Assembly: GCF_027789125.1 (NCBI RefSeq)
Contig: NZ_JAQFVF010000022.1
Span: 186,001-250,000 of the forward strand
DNA: 64,000 bases
Reading direction: 5' to 3'
Origin: Paenibacillus aestuarii
Lineage (GTDB): Bacteria > Bacillota > Bacilli > Paenibacillales > NBRC-103111
This document shows, in pieces, positions 23,970 to 33,081 of this stretch. Made by a program: the position numbers and the translations under genes. Positions within the stretch are counted from its first letter, which is position 1. Each line of letters starts with the position of its first letter. The notes below the pieces were generated by a model, which was not told where the DNA came from, made no database searches, and saw only the letters and a program-made list of their open reading frames with translations.

Positions 23970-26684
23970 TTATTTTTTCTCAGCCATCATTTGACGAAGA
24001 ACAGTTTGCAGAATACCGCCGTTACGGTAGTAGTCTACATCCACCATGCTGTCCAGACGTACAAGTGCGCTGAACTCGAATGTGGAACCATCTTCGCGAG
24101 TCGCTGTTACTTGAACTGTGGAACCTGGTTGAACATCGTTGCTCAGACCTGTGATATCGAATGTTTCACGGCCTGTGATGTTCAGGGACTTCCAGCTTTC
24201 GCCATTCACGAATTGAAGCGGCAGAACGCCCATGCCCACCAAGTTACTGCGGTGAATACGCTCGAAGCTTTCTGCGATTACAGCTTTAACGCCCAGCAAG
24301 AACGTACCTTTAGCCGCCCAGTCACGGGAGCTTCCTGTACCGTACTCTTTACCAGCGATAACAACCAGGTTCGTGTTTGCATCTTGGTACTTCATGGAAG
24401 CATCGTAGATGGACTCGACTTCGCCTGTTGGCAAGTAAGTTGTTACGCCGCCTTCAGTACCTGGAGCCACTTGGTTACGGATGCGGATGTTCGCAAACGT
24501 TCCGCGCATCATCACTTCGTGGTTACCACGACGGGAACCGTAGGAGTTGAAGTCTTCTTTCTTCACGCCATGCTCGATCAGGTATTTACCCGCAGGGCTG
24601 TCAACTTTGATGTTACCCGCAGGGGAGATGTGGTCCGTTGTTACGGAATCGCCCATGAGTGCCAAAGTTTTCGCGCCGCGGATATCAGCGATATCGTCAA
24701 GCACTGTGCCCAAATCAGTGAAGAATGGAGGCTCTTGGATGTATGTGGAGTTCTTGTCGAACTCGTACAGGTCGCCTTCTGGAACTGCGATTTGGTTGAA
24801 TCGCTCGTTCGCACGGAATACGTTGCTGTATTTCTCACGGAACATGTCAGCGTTAAGAGCGATGCCAAGTGCTTCTTGAACCTCTTGGTTCGTAGGCCAG
24901 ATGTCTTTCAGGTAGACAGGCTTATCGTTTTGGTCGTAACCGATAGGGTCTTTCGCCAAGTCGATGTTCACTGTACCAGCCAGCGCATAAGCTACAACCA
25001 GTGGAGGAGATGCTAGGTAGTTCGCTTTAACCTGAGCGTGAACGCGTCCTTCGAAGTTACGGTTACCGGACAGAACTGCCGCTACCGTCATATCGTTGTC
25101 AGCGATCGCTTTGCTCACTTCATCTGGAAGCGGACCGGAGTTACCGATACAAGTTGCGCAGCCGTAGCCTGCAACGTGGAAGCCAAGCGCTTCAAGCGGC
25201 TCCAGCAATCCAGCTTTGACCAGGTAGTCGGTAACAACCAGGGAACCTGGAGTCAGGGAGCTCTTCACGTATGCTGGTTTTTTCAGGCCGAGTGCGACAG
25301 CTTTCTTCGCTACAAGTCCTGCGCCAAGCATAACGCTAGGGTTAGATGTATTTGTACAAGATGTGATCGCTGCGATGACAACGGCACCTGTACCCATTTT
25401 CACAGTTTCGCTTGGATATTTAACATCCACAACTTCTGCGATTTTCTCTTCTGTCAAGCCGTATCCGCCTTTGTCGATTGGCGTACGGATGATGGAGTTG
25501 AAGGACTCCTTCATGTTCGTCAGCTCGATGCGGTCTTGAGGGCGTTTAGGGCCTGCCAAGCTTGGTACAACTGTGCTCAAATCAAGCTCGATCACGTCTG
25601 TAAACACTGGATCTGGAGTTGCATCTGTGCGGAACATGCCTTGTGCTTTGTAGTAAGCTTCAACCAGGGCGATTTGCTCTTCTTCGCGGCCAGTGCCTCT
25701 CAAGTAGTTCAATGTTTCGGAGTCAACCGGGAAGAAGCCGACTGTTGCGCCGTACTCAGGAGCCATATTCGCTACAGTTGCACGGTCAGCCAAGGAGATG
25801 TTGCTCAGACCAGGACCGTAGAACTCTACGAATTTACCAACTACGCCTTTTTTACGCAGCATTTGTGTAACTGTCAGAGCCAAGTCCGTTGCTGTTGCGC
25901 CTTCTGCCAGGCTGCCTGTCAATTTGAAGCCGATAACTTCAGGAGCTACGAAGTACAGAGGTTGCCCCAACATACAAGCTTCTGCTTCGATACCGCCAAC
26001 GCCCCAGCCTACTACGCCAAGACCATTGATCATCGTTGTATGGGAGTCCGTACCTACGAGTGAATCCGGGTATACGACAGTTTCGCCGTCAACCGTTTTG
26101 GTAGCGGCTACGGAAGCCAAGTACTCCAAGTTAACTTGGTGAACGATACCTGTTGATGGTGGAACCGCGCGGAAATTATCGAACGCTGTTTGTGCCCAAC
26201 GCAAGAAACGGTAGCGCTCTTCGTTACGCTCAAACTCAAGGTTGATGTTCGTTTCCAGCGCGTCTGGGGAACCGAATGCGTCAACCATGACGGAGTGGTC
26301 AATAACCAGGTCAACTGGAACTAGCGGGTTGATTTGTTTCGGATCTCCGCCTTCACGAGCAACGGTTGCACGCATGGCCGCAAGGTCAACGACAACCGGT
26401 ACGCCTGTGAAGTCTTGAAGAACGATACGAGCAGGGATGAAAGGAATTTCCTTATTTGCATCACGGTTGTTAGCCCAACCGGCGATTTGGCTTACGTGTT
26501 CATTAGTAATAGCTCTGCCGTCGAATTGACGAACAGCGGCTTCCAGCAAAACTTTGATGGAGAAAGGCAAGTTGCTGATTGCGCCATGGCCTTGACCTTC
26601 AAAGTCAGGAAGGCTGTAGTACTGGAAAGACTTGCTTCCGACGTTTAACTGCTTACGAACGGAAAAATTGTCTTTGTTAGACAT
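23970..26684 (-). CDS. acnA: aconitate hydratase A
   Basis: A 904-residue TCA-cycle enzyme interconverting citrate and isocitrate; without its cluster the AcnA/CitB type can act as an RNA-binding regulator. The 4Fe-4S ligands are in the [11 protein letters not shown] segment and in [11 protein letters not shown]. The substrate-site stretches [33 protein letters not shown] and [16 protein letters not shown] (swivelling domain) are all present, and length is normal. It has an AAGGAGGAACTCAC site before the ATG. The promoter and an operator-like dyad lie upstream; it is monocistronic. Confidence 0.96.
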   Translation of the reverse strand: MSNKDNFSVRKQLNVGSKSFQYYSLPDFEGQGHGAISNLPFSIKVLLEAAVRQFDGRAITNEHVSQIAGWANNRDANKEIPFIPARIVLQDFTGVPVVVDLAAMRATVAREGGDPKQINPLVPVDLVIDHSVMVDAFGSPDALETNINLEFERNEERYRFLRWAQTAFDNFRAVPPSTGIVHQVNLEYLASVAATKTVDGETVVYPDSLVGTDSHTTMINGLGVVGWGVGGIEAEACMLGQPLYFVAPEVIGFKLTGSLAEGATATDLALTVTQMLRKKGVVGKFVEFYGPGLSNISLADRATVANMAPEYGATVGFFPVDSETLNYLRGTGREEEQIALVEAYYKAQGMFRTDATPDPVFTDVIELDLSTVVPSLAGPKRPQDRIELTNMKESFNSIIRTPIDKGGYGLTEEKIAEVVDVKYPSETVKMGTGAVVIAAITSCTNTSNPSVMLGAGLVAKKAVALGLKKPAYVKSSLTPGSLVVTDYLVKAGLLEPLEALGFHVAGYGCATCIGNSGPLPDEVSKAIADNDMTVAAVLSGNRNFEGRVHAQVKANYLASPPLVVAYALAGTVNIDLAKDPIGYDQNDKPVYLKDIWPTNQEVQEALGIALNADMFREKYSNVFRANERFNQIAVPEGDLYEFDKNSTYIQEPPFFTDLGTVLDDIADIRGAKTLALMGDSVTTDHISPAGNIKVDSPAGKYLIEHGVKKEDFNSYGSRRGNHEVMMRGTFANIRIRNQVAPGTEGGVTTYLPTGEVESIYDASMKYQDANTNLVVIAGKEYGTGSSRDWAAKGTFLLGVKAVIAESFERIHRSNLVGMGVLPLQFVNGESWKSLNITGRETFDITGLSNDVQPGSTVQVTATREDGSTFEFSALVRLDSMVDVDYYRNGGILQTVLRQMMAEKK

Positions 26685-26718
26685 GTGAGTTCCTCCTTAA
26701 AATATCTTCATTCCATTG

Positions 26719-26735
26719 GTTTCAACTAGTGAAAC
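26719..26735. promoter_or_regulatory. operator candidate in the acnA leader
   Basis: GTTTCA-ACTAG-TGAAAC is a perfect 6-5-6 dyad about 27-43 bp downstream of the acnA -10. Read on the minus strand with two more flanking bases it is AGTTTCACTAGTTGAAACC, matching 16 of 19 positions of the dyad in front of the IclR-family gene at 21289. Confidence 0.55.
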
Positions 26736-26761
26736 TCAATTTCATTAATCCCTCTACTCCA

Positions 26762-26790
26762 AGTATACCTTCTCCCTATGCTTCCGTAAA
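26762..26790 (-). promoter_or_regulatory. acnA promoter
   Basis: On the minus strand, TTTACG (26790-26785), 17-bp spacer, TATACT (26767-26762), 78 bp before the start codon. The rest of the 350-bp gap up to 27033 holds the dyad at 26985 and AT-rich sequence. Confidence 0.6.
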
Positions 26791-26984
26791 GATTTATTTC
26801 AATCATTTTTACCGCCGTGAAGTCATATATTGAAACAATTAAGAGCCCGTAAAAGCCTGTCCTGTGTGTCATCGTCGCTGCACAATTCATTTACTAGATT
26901 ATAATGCCTTCAAGATTGTCGGATCATGCTTGTACGCCTTGACTAAAAATTGCCCGAATATTGTTAGGAAGCTTGTTATGTTGA

Positions 26985-27001
26985 AACAAGTTAAACTTGT
27001 T
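26985..27001. promoter_or_regulatory. 7-3-7 dyad before the amidase-domain gene
   Basis: AACAAGT-TAA-ACTTGTT, ending 32 bp before the start codon. It is a possible operator; no regulator gene is adjacent. Confidence 0.35.
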
Positions 27002-27033
27002 GAACAGCCAAATCAGCATAGGAGGTCATCCCG

Positions 27034-28056
27034 ATGTCCTGGAAAACAGCGCTTTATAACTACGTTCACGCCAAAAATCAGGCGGAGCTCGAAGGCTCGT
27101 CTGCACCGATGGAAGCTCACGTCTCAGACAGCGCTTATATACGGAAGCAGGAGGCCCGGCTGAGCAGGCTGAAGTTGAGCAACCTGGAGCGCGAAGTGAA
27201 GCCTGGACGAAGTGAAACGAAATTGCGTCTAAACGGCGTGAAAGAGACCACACAAGGGATCCTGGCTGATATTCAGCTTCGCCGCGCCATTCATTACCGG
27301 ATTGGATCCGTTGATCATATCGAGGAACGCATAGAACCGGAGCGTATATTAATAGAAGAAACATCATCCGGCAGATGGCTGGTCAGTCGCGCAGAGACCC
27401 TCTCACCGGAAAGATCGCTCCCCGTCAAGCCGCGGGGTATCTTTATGCCAAGTGATGGGGAAGACTCCGGTATGATCCGGAGAACACCGTCGCTTCCTTT
27501 CATTAATCATAGTATTCTCCAGAGCGGTGCATCGGAATCCACACACAGAAAAATTAAGTACAACCGCGAGAAAGTTGTCGAATATGCGGAAACTTGGTGG
27601 AATAGTTACAACCCTAGATATGAACAATTTGAAGTCGATTGCACTAATTTTGTGTCTCAGTGCCTCTTTGCAGGCGGGGCTCCGATGGACTATACTGGGA
27701 AAAGAGATTTGGGCTGGTGGTATGCCGGGAAGCAGGGCTCGCATGAGCTGTGGAGCTTCAGCTGGGCAGTTGCCAATAGCCTCCAATCTTATATCTCGCA
27801 TAGCCGCAGAGGGCTTCGCGGTCATGCTGTCCAAGATCCGCGTGAACTTCAGCCTGGCGACACGATCAGCTACGATTGGGACGGCGATGGCCGGTACCAG
27901 CATAATGTCATCGTGACGGCCAAAGATGCGAACGGAATGCCTCTCGTGAACGCGCATACGTACAACGCCCGGCACAGGTATTGGGCGTATAAAGATTCAC
28001 CCGCTTACACGGAGCGGACCAAATATATTTTCGTTCGCGTAATCGATGAAATGTAA
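27034..28056 (+). CDS. amidase-domain protein (Amidase_6 type), no signal peptide
   Basis: A 340-residue protein. The N-terminal 170 residues are charged and lack a signal peptide. The C-terminal domain (about 175-338) has a Cys-His pattern of the putative amidase family PF12671: KVVEYAETWWNSYNPRYEQFEVDCTNFVSQCLFAGG (Cys about 203), SYDWDGDGRYQHNVIVT (His about 290) and AHTYNARHRYWAYK. This is an NlpC/P60-like papain fold in known relatives. The AGGAGG site is excellent. The target bond is unknown; lacking a visible export signal, it may act in the mother cell or spore, which is speculation. Confidence 0.8.
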   Translation: MSWKTALYNYVHAKNQAELEGSSAPMEAHVSDSAYIRKQEARLSRLKLSNLEREVKPGRSETKLRLNGVKETTQGILADIQLRRAIHYRIGSVDHIEERIEPERILIEETSSGRWLVSRAETLSPERSLPVKPRGIFMPSDGEDSGMIRRTPSLPFINHSILQSGASESTHRKIKYNREKVVEYAETWWNSYNPRYEQFEVDCTNFVSQCLFAGGAPMDYTGKRDLGWWYAGKQGSHELWSFSWAVANSLQSYISHSRRGLRGHAVQDPRELQPGDTISYDWDGDGRYQHNVIVTAKDANGMPLVNAHTYNARHRYWAYKDSPAYTERTKYIFVRVIDEM

Positions 28057-28093
28057 GACATGAAGGATAGAACCACTAGACGGAGGGTACGTA

Positions 28094-29242
28094 ATGAACC
28101 GCAAAATTCGAGTAGGACTCATCTACGGAGGCAAATCCGGAGAGCATGACGTGTCCTTGCAAACCGCACTTGCAGTAATGAAGGCTATGGATTTCAATAA
28201 ATATGAAGTGACCCCGTTCTATATTACCAAAAAAGGGGAATGGAAGAGCGGCGCGCCGCTGCTGGCACCAGCCGAGTCCAAGGATGCGCTGACGTTCAGC
28301 GCATCGTCAGACGCGGAGCCGCATGCTTCCAACGCGCTGGCGCCGATCTTCGGCTCTGTTCAGCCTCAAGGCGAAGTCAGCATTTCCACGAGCGGAGCAG
28401 CTGCTAATGCAGCGGATGCCGGGCTGGATGTGATCTTCCCGCTGCTGCATGGCACATTCGGTGAAGATGGCACGATTCAAGGTTTGCTGGAAATCGCTAA
28501 TGTCCCTTATGTAGGGGGCGGCGTATTAGCGTCTGCAGTAGGTATGGATAAAGTGATGATGAAAAAGGTTTTCGCGCAGGAAGGGCTTCCGCAGTGCGTA
28601 TTCCGTCATTTCACCCGTACGGAATGGAATAAGAATCGTTCGTATCATTTGTTGGAGCTAGAAACTGCGATTGGCTATCCGTGCTTTGTCAAACCGGCGA
28701 ATTTGGGTTCAAGCGTGGGGATCTCCAAAGCGAGAAACCAGCAGGAGCTTATCGACGCTGTTGATCTGGCCTTCCAATTCGACCGCAAGGTGATTGTGGA
28801 AGAGAATATCGACGCCAGAGAGATTGAGGTTGCGGTGTTGGGCAATGATGAGCCGATTGCTTCTGTGGCTGGCGAGATCGTGTCTTCGAATGAATTTTAC
28901 GATTATAAGGCAAAATATTTGGACGGTAAGTCAGCAATGATTATCCCTGCAGAGATTCCGGATGAAATCGCGGACGAAATCAGAGAACTGGCGATTAAAG
29001 CTTTTCTGGCGATTGATGGCAGCGGCTTATCCCGTGTGGACTTCTTCCTCGGCAAGACGGATCAGAAGATCTACATTAACGAAATTAATACGATGCCTGG
29101 CTTTACACCGTTTAGCATGTACCCGCTGCTGTGGAAAGAAACCGGCAAGCCTTATGGCGAGCTGTTGGACAATTTGATCCAGCTGGCGATCGAGCGGCAT
29201 GCAGCGAAGCAATCCATCCAATATACGTTTGATGTGGAGTAG
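28094..29242 (+). CDS. ddl: D-alanine--D-alanine ligase
   Basis: A 382-residue ATP-grasp enzyme joining two D-Ala for peptidoglycan precursors. The N-terminus VGLIYGGKSGEHDVSLQTA, FPLLHGTFGEDGTIQGLLE, KPANLGSSVGISK and FFLGKTDQKIYINEINTMPGFTPFSMYP are all diagnostic. It is slightly longer than the usual 350-365 because of an Ala/Ser-rich insert (about 60-105). A short unknown gene follows 6 bp on. Confidence 0.95.
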   Translation: MNRKIRVGLIYGGKSGEHDVSLQTALAVMKAMDFNKYEVTPFYITKKGEWKSGAPLLAPAESKDALTFSASSDAEPHASNALAPIFGSVQPQGEVSISTSGAAANAADAGLDVIFPLLHGTFGEDGTIQGLLEIANVPYVGGGVLASAVGMDKVMMKKVFAQEGLPQCVFRHFTRTEWNKNRSYHLLELETAIGYPCFVKPANLGSSVGISKARNQQELIDAVDLAFQFDRKVIVEENIDAREIEVAVLGNDEPIASVAGEIVSSNEFYDYKAKYLDGKSAMIIPAEIPDEIADEIRELAIKAFLAIDGSGLSRVDFFLGKTDQKIYINEINTMPGFTPFSMYPLLWKETGKPYGELLDNLIQLAIERHAAKQSIQYTFDVE

Positions 29243-29248
29243 ATAACG

Positions 29249-29572
29249 ATGGGATTCCAAACCGAATTCAATTCCGTTTGCAAGTTCAAATCCGAGCAGG
29301 AGCTCTATGAACTGCTGGAGTACGGCCGCGGTAAAATGGTGAAAAGCGGCTTCCGCGTATTTCCTGCGGGACAGAAGGTAATTGCCTATACGCCGCAGAA
29401 TGAGGCGATCGCCATCGTCAAGATCGTTGCTTCCATCGCGGAAATTAATTTCCAGGGCGAGGAAGTGACCCAGGTGGAGATGGAGCTGGTGCGCAGGCTG
29501 ACTGAAGAGGAAGCGCGCATTCAGACGGCGCTGGCGGATGAAATGTTTTTCGGTGAGCGCGCGCAGGCGTGA
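29249..29572 (+). CDS. small conserved hypothetical protein after ddl
   Basis: A 107-residue soluble alpha/beta protein (MGFQTEFNSVCKFKSEQELYELLEYGRGKMVKSGFRVFPAGQKV...). It is probably translated with ddl given the 6-bp gap and shared terminator. The layout (MGFxTEFN start, GFRVFPAG core, EVTxVEMELV) is faintly like the short DUF2584 proteins of Bacilli, a memory-based guess. No catalytic motif is visible. Confidence 0.7.
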   Translation: MGFQTEFNSVCKFKSEQELYELLEYGRGKMVKSGFRVFPAGQKVIAYTPQNEAIAIVKIVASIAEINFQGEEVTQVEMELVRRLTEEEARIQTALADEMFFGERAQA

Positions 29573-29584
29573 TATAGAGGGAAA

Positions 29585-29639
29585 GAGGAGAGTGTCCATA
29601 AGCCAAGATATTTGGCTGAGGACATCCTCCTCTTTTTTG
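29585..29639 (+). terminator. ddl operon terminator
   Basis: GAGGAGAGTGTCC pairs with GGACATCCTCCTC (one mismatch), with an inner GCCAAGATATTTGGC hairpin, followed by six T. Confidence 0.85.
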
Positions 29640-29730
29640 TGCTTCCAGCGCGCCGTATGTGAGGGAACTGCTTATCCTGCACTGTCTGTAGGATTTTCCA
29701 GACCATTGTAGTCAAATTGGTGAGTTTTGC

Positions 29731-29763
29731 GCGATTATCCTACTGTTTTTGCAGAATAATCGC
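29731..29763. repeat. inverted repeat upstream of uvsE
   Basis: GCGATTAT (29731-29738) and ATAATCGC (29756-29763), perfect 8-bp arms around a 17-base spacer. A second hairpin, CGTTCCCG-CT-CGGGAACG, lies at 29831-29848. No gene is supported between the ddl terminator and uvsE. Confidence 0.5.
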
Positions 29764-29890
29764 AGGAAGCATTCTTGCGTCACGCGCGGCATGAACAGGT
29801 CCCTTGATACCCCGCTCAAGCGAATGCTCCCGTTCCCGCTCGGGAACGCTATGGGAGTACTTTTACCTATACTTCGGAGGTATGACGCCC

Positions 29891-30886
29891 ATGATCGTTC
29901 GACTTGGCTACGTGGCAATGTCCACGGTAATCGAAAATGCGTCCCCGTCCAGAACGATGACGGCCACTAACTTCAGCAAAATCGCGGATCGCGAAGCGGC
30001 CATCCGCAAGCTGGAGCGCCTCGGCGCGGAAAATTTGCACAATTCGCTGAGGCTGTTAAAGCACAATCGCGTCCATGACATCATGGTGTTCCGCTTCTCA
30101 TCCAAGCTCATTCCGCTAATCGGTCATGAGCTGCTTCAAGGCTGGGAGCCGATCGCAATCCTGGCCGACGAATTTAGGGAGATCGGCGACTACGTCAAGC
30201 AGCATGGCATGCGTGTCAGCTTCCATCCCGATCATTTTACTGTGCTTAGCACGCCGCGCGAGGACGTCCTGACGAATTCCATCGCCGATCTGGAAAGGCA
30301 CACCGCCATGCTGGACGCGATGGGGCTCGGTCCTGAGGCACTAAGCAATATCCACGTCGGCGGCGCCTACGGCGATAAAGAGAAGTCGGGCGAACGGTTC
30401 GTGCTTAATTTTCAATCGCTGCGCCCTGAAATTCAGAAACGCGTCACTCTTGAAAATGATGATAAAACCTTCAACTCGCTGGAAACGCTGGAGATTGCCG
30501 AGCGAGTCGGTGCGCCGATGGTGCTGGACATCCATCATCACGAAGTGAACAATAACGGCGAAGAGGCGCACGAGCTATGGCCGAGAATATTGCGCACTTG
30601 GGAGCCCAAGGCGGAAGAGCTGTCACAGGCGGATCCGGGCGCTCCTGAACTGCCCCCGAAAATTCACGTCTCTAGCCCTAAGAGCGAGTCTTCCCCGCGC
30701 AGCCATGCCGATTATGTAGAGGCGGGGCCACTTTATGCATTTTTACGGGAAATTGCACCGCTCACGCCAAAGCTCGACATTATGATCGAAGCGAAAATGA
30801 AGGATGGCGCTCTATTTAAGCTTATGGAAGATATGAAGCAGCTGCCTGGGGTCACGGTCCTGAACCAAGCCTCTTTTGAATTATAA
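29891..30886 (+). CDS. uvsE: UV DNA damage endonuclease UvsE
   Basis: A 331-residue UvdE-family TIM-barrel endonuclease nicking 5' to UV photoproducts. Motifs are RLGYVAMSTVIENASPSRTMTATNF at the start, NLHNSLRLLKHN, FRFSSKLIPLIGH, VSFHPDHFTVLSTP, NIHVGGAYGDKEKSGERFV and VLDIHHHEVNN with metal ligands, and IEAKMKDGALFKL at the end. In Bacillus the family protects spores and cells from UV. GGAGG at 29876-29880 places ATG 29891 as start; ATG 29882 is too close. The 250-bp gap upstream holds two dyads (29731-29763 and 29827-29857). Confidence 0.93.
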   Translation: MIVRLGYVAMSTVIENASPSRTMTATNFSKIADREAAIRKLERLGAENLHNSLRLLKHNRVHDIMVFRFSSKLIPLIGHELLQGWEPIAILADEFREIGDYVKQHGMRVSFHPDHFTVLSTPREDVLTNSIADLERHTAMLDAMGLGPEALSNIHVGGAYGDKEKSGERFVLNFQSLRPEIQKRVTLENDDKTFNSLETLEIAERVGAPMVLDIHHHEVNNNGEEAHELWPRILRTWEPKAEELSQADPGAPELPPKIHVSSPKSESSPRSHADYVEAGPLYAFLREIAPLTPKLDIMIEAKMKDGALFKLMEDMKQLPGVTVLNQASFEL

Positions 30887-31008
30887 GCAGCGACTCTATC
30901 AGCGAAGCCACTCACTAGATTTTTCCCTTGAAATGTTTGCCAAAATGGGTTACTTTCAAAAGTGGAAAGATCGTAGTACAAACCATGGTGAGAGGGGTTT
31001 TTTGTACG

Positions 31009-31779
31009 ATGAGTCAACTGTTAGCCGGAAAAAATATTGTGGTGATGGGGGTCGCCAACGACCGCAGCATCGCCTGGGCAATAGCTCAATCCCTGGCCGC
31101 GCAAGGCGCTAGGCTGGTTTTTACTTATGAAAACGAACGTGTGGAAGAGCGCGTGCGCAAATTAGCCGATACGATCCCGGGATCGACGCTGATGGCTTGC
31201 AACGTGACGGTTGATGCAGAAATCGATACGCTGGCCGAAACGCTGAAGAACCAGTTGGGCGTCGTTCACGGCCTAGTACATAGCATTGCCTTTGCTAGAA
31301 CGGAAGAGCTGGATGGCTTATATGTAGACACGTCCCGCGACGGCTTCGCGCTGGCGCATGACATTAGCGCGTACTCGCTGGTTGCGGTGTCCCAGCGCAT
31401 CTACCCGCTGATGACAGAAGGCGGCAGCATCATGACCATGACGTACCTCGGTGCTGAGCGCGCGATGAAGAACTATAATGTCATGGGCGTTGCCAAAGCC
31501 GCGCTGGAAGCCAGCGTGCGCTACCTGGCCGCAGATCTCGGCCAATACGGCGTTCGCGTGAACGGCATCTCGGCAGGTCCGATCCGTACACTGGCTGCGA
31601 AAGGCATCAAAGATTTCAACTCCATTCTTCGCCAAGTGGAGGAAAAAGCGCCGCTTCGCCGCACAACGGAGACCGCAGAGGTCGGCGACACAGCGATGTT
31701 CCTGATGAGCCACTTGTCCCGCGGCATTACCGGCGAAGTCATCTATGTGGATGGCGGGTACCATATCGTCGGCGTTTAA
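31009..31779 (+). CDS. fabI: enoyl-[acyl-carrier-protein] reductase (NADH)
   Basis: A 256-residue SDR enzyme for the last reduction of fatty-acid elongation; target of triclosan in this class. GVANDRSIAWAIAQSLAAQGA is the FabI nucleotide-binding segment, VHSIAFA follows, and the catalytic Tyr-x6-Lys is NYNVMGVAK (Tyr about 156, Lys about 163). MSHLSRGITGEVIYVDGGYHIVG closes the fold. The start at 31009 gives the normal length; GAGGGG lies 11-12 bp upstream, a rather wide spacing. The gene is monocistronic with a strong terminator. No FapR-like operator was recognised. Confidence 0.94.
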   Translation: MSQLLAGKNIVVMGVANDRSIAWAIAQSLAAQGARLVFTYENERVEERVRKLADTIPGSTLMACNVTVDAEIDTLAETLKNQLGVVHGLVHSIAFARTEELDGLYVDTSRDGFALAHDISAYSLVAVSQRIYPLMTEGGSIMTMTYLGAERAMKNYNVMGVAKAALEASVRYLAADLGQYGVRVNGISAGPIRTLAAKGIKDFNSILRQVEEKAPLRRTTETAEVGDTAMFLMSHLSRGITGEVIYVDGGYHIVGV

Positions 31780-31808
31780 GCAAAAGACCATAAGGCATGA
31801 TAAAAGAG

Positions 31809-31850
31809 GAGCTCCGTGAGTCTTTGAAGACTACGGAGCTCTCATCTTTT
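31809..31850 (+). terminator. fabI terminator
   Basis: GAGCTCCGT and ACGGAGCTC outer arms, AGTCTT and AAGACT inner arms, followed by TCATCTTTT. Confidence 0.8.
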
Positions 31851-31968
31851 GTAAGATATGTAAAAGTATACGAATATTTTGGGATGAAACTCTCTAGAAT
31901 TTAAAGCGTATAATTTACTATACTGAAACTGGTGACAAAAACCAACGACAAAGAAAGAGTTGATATAA

Positions 31969-32826
31969 ATGGCGAATGGCACACAGGAGTCTTTTGTAGT
32001 CGGCAGCAAAAGCTTCACAGCAGTGGCAATTAATACAGCTGCGAAAGCGGGGGAATGGATTAAGAGCAAGCTTGGCGATATCAATCACGTGAACACGAAG
32101 TACTCTTCACATGATCTTGTTACAGAAGTAGATAAAGGTTCAGAGAAGCTGATTCGCAATTTGATCATGACGCATTTTCCGTCACACTCTTTTCTAGGTG
32201 AAGAGGGTGTCGAGCCCGGACCGGAGGCTTCCGCCCGAGCGCTGAAGGAAGCCAGCGATGCCGAGTACTTATGGATCGTGGATCCGATTGACGGAACGAC
32301 GAATTTTGTCCATGGGTTTCCGTTTTTCTCGGTGTCCATTGCCCTTGCGCATAAAGGCGAAGTGATCGTCGGTGTCGTCTATGATCCGACCCGCGATGAG
32401 CTGTTCGTGGCGGAGCGCGGCAAAGGCGCTTACATGCACGGCAAGAAGACGGTAGTCTCGCTGGATGGACGCCTGTCGGAGAGCCTACTGGCCACCGGAT
32501 TTCCCGCGGAGCGGGAGTACGCTTTGAAGACCAATATGCAAGGTGCGCTGGCGCTGGCGCCGAAGGTTAGAAATCTTCGTGTCGCAGGTTCTGCCGCGCT
32601 TCACTTGGCTTATGTCGCTTCAGGCCGATTAAGCGGATTTTGGGAAATCGGCCTCAATGCATGGGATATTGCGGCAGGCGCTCTGCTGATCCAGGAATCC
32701 GGCGGCAAGGTAAGCGACACGTCAGGCACGCCGTACCATCTCGGGGTGCGCAATGTTGTTGCTACCAACGGTCATATCCACGATGAGCTGCTGCGTGAGC
32801 TTGCCGATGCGGAAGCAGCGGGATAG
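31969..32826 (+). CDS. inositol monophosphatase family protein
   Basis: A 285-residue SuhB/IMPase-type metal-dependent phosphatase. Metal sites are in FLGEEGVE and WIVDPIDGTTNFVHGFPFFSVSIAL. The C-terminal motif WEIGLNAWDIAAGALLIQESGGKVSD carries the second Asp. Possible substrates include inositol phosphate, fructose bisphosphate, NADP or PAP; not decidable here. A -10-like TATAAT is at 31909-31914. Confidence 0.9.
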   Translation: MANGTQESFVVGSKSFTAVAINTAAKAGEWIKSKLGDINHVNTKYSSHDLVTEVDKGSEKLIRNLIMTHFPSHSFLGEEGVEPGPEASARALKEASDAEYLWIVDPIDGTTNFVHGFPFFSVSIALAHKGEVIVGVVYDPTRDELFVAERGKGAYMHGKKTVVSLDGRLSESLLATGFPAEREYALKTNMQGALALAPKVRNLRVAGSAALHLAYVASGRLSGFWEIGLNAWDIAAGALLIQESGGKVSDTSGTPYHLGVRNVVATNGHIHDELLRELADAEAAG

Positions 32827-32855
32827 CCAGTTCTAACAGCATTTTCAACCAACAG

Positions 32856-32908
32856 AACAAGTCCACACACGCAGTCCAAGAGGGCGCAGTGTGCGGGCTT
32901 GTTTTTTA
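32856..32908 (+). terminator. terminator after the IMPase-family gene
   Basis: AACAAGTCC.CACAC pairs with GTGTGCGGGCTTGTT, followed by TTTTTATTTT. Confidence 0.75.
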
Positions 32909-33081
32909 TTTTGAAAAAAGGAAAAGCAGCCTTTCAGCAATTTTGTATAAATTAACAGCAATATTTGATAAACAACAGCACGATATGTGTGGTAAGATCT
33001 AATTCGTAAGGCGGATATTTGTCGAAAACATTGATATTATGGCGTAAAATAGTTCTTAAGGAGGGGATTCCCGTTTCGTTG

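Noticed and set aside
23916..26063. Two long frames antisense to acnA (up to 366 residues)
   Set aside because: They are Cys/His/Phe-rich mirror frames of a highly conserved gene, with no ribosome site.
30928..31008. 27-residue extension of fabI
   Set aside because: Family members start at MSQLLAGK-type sequence; the upstream part lacks a ribosome site.
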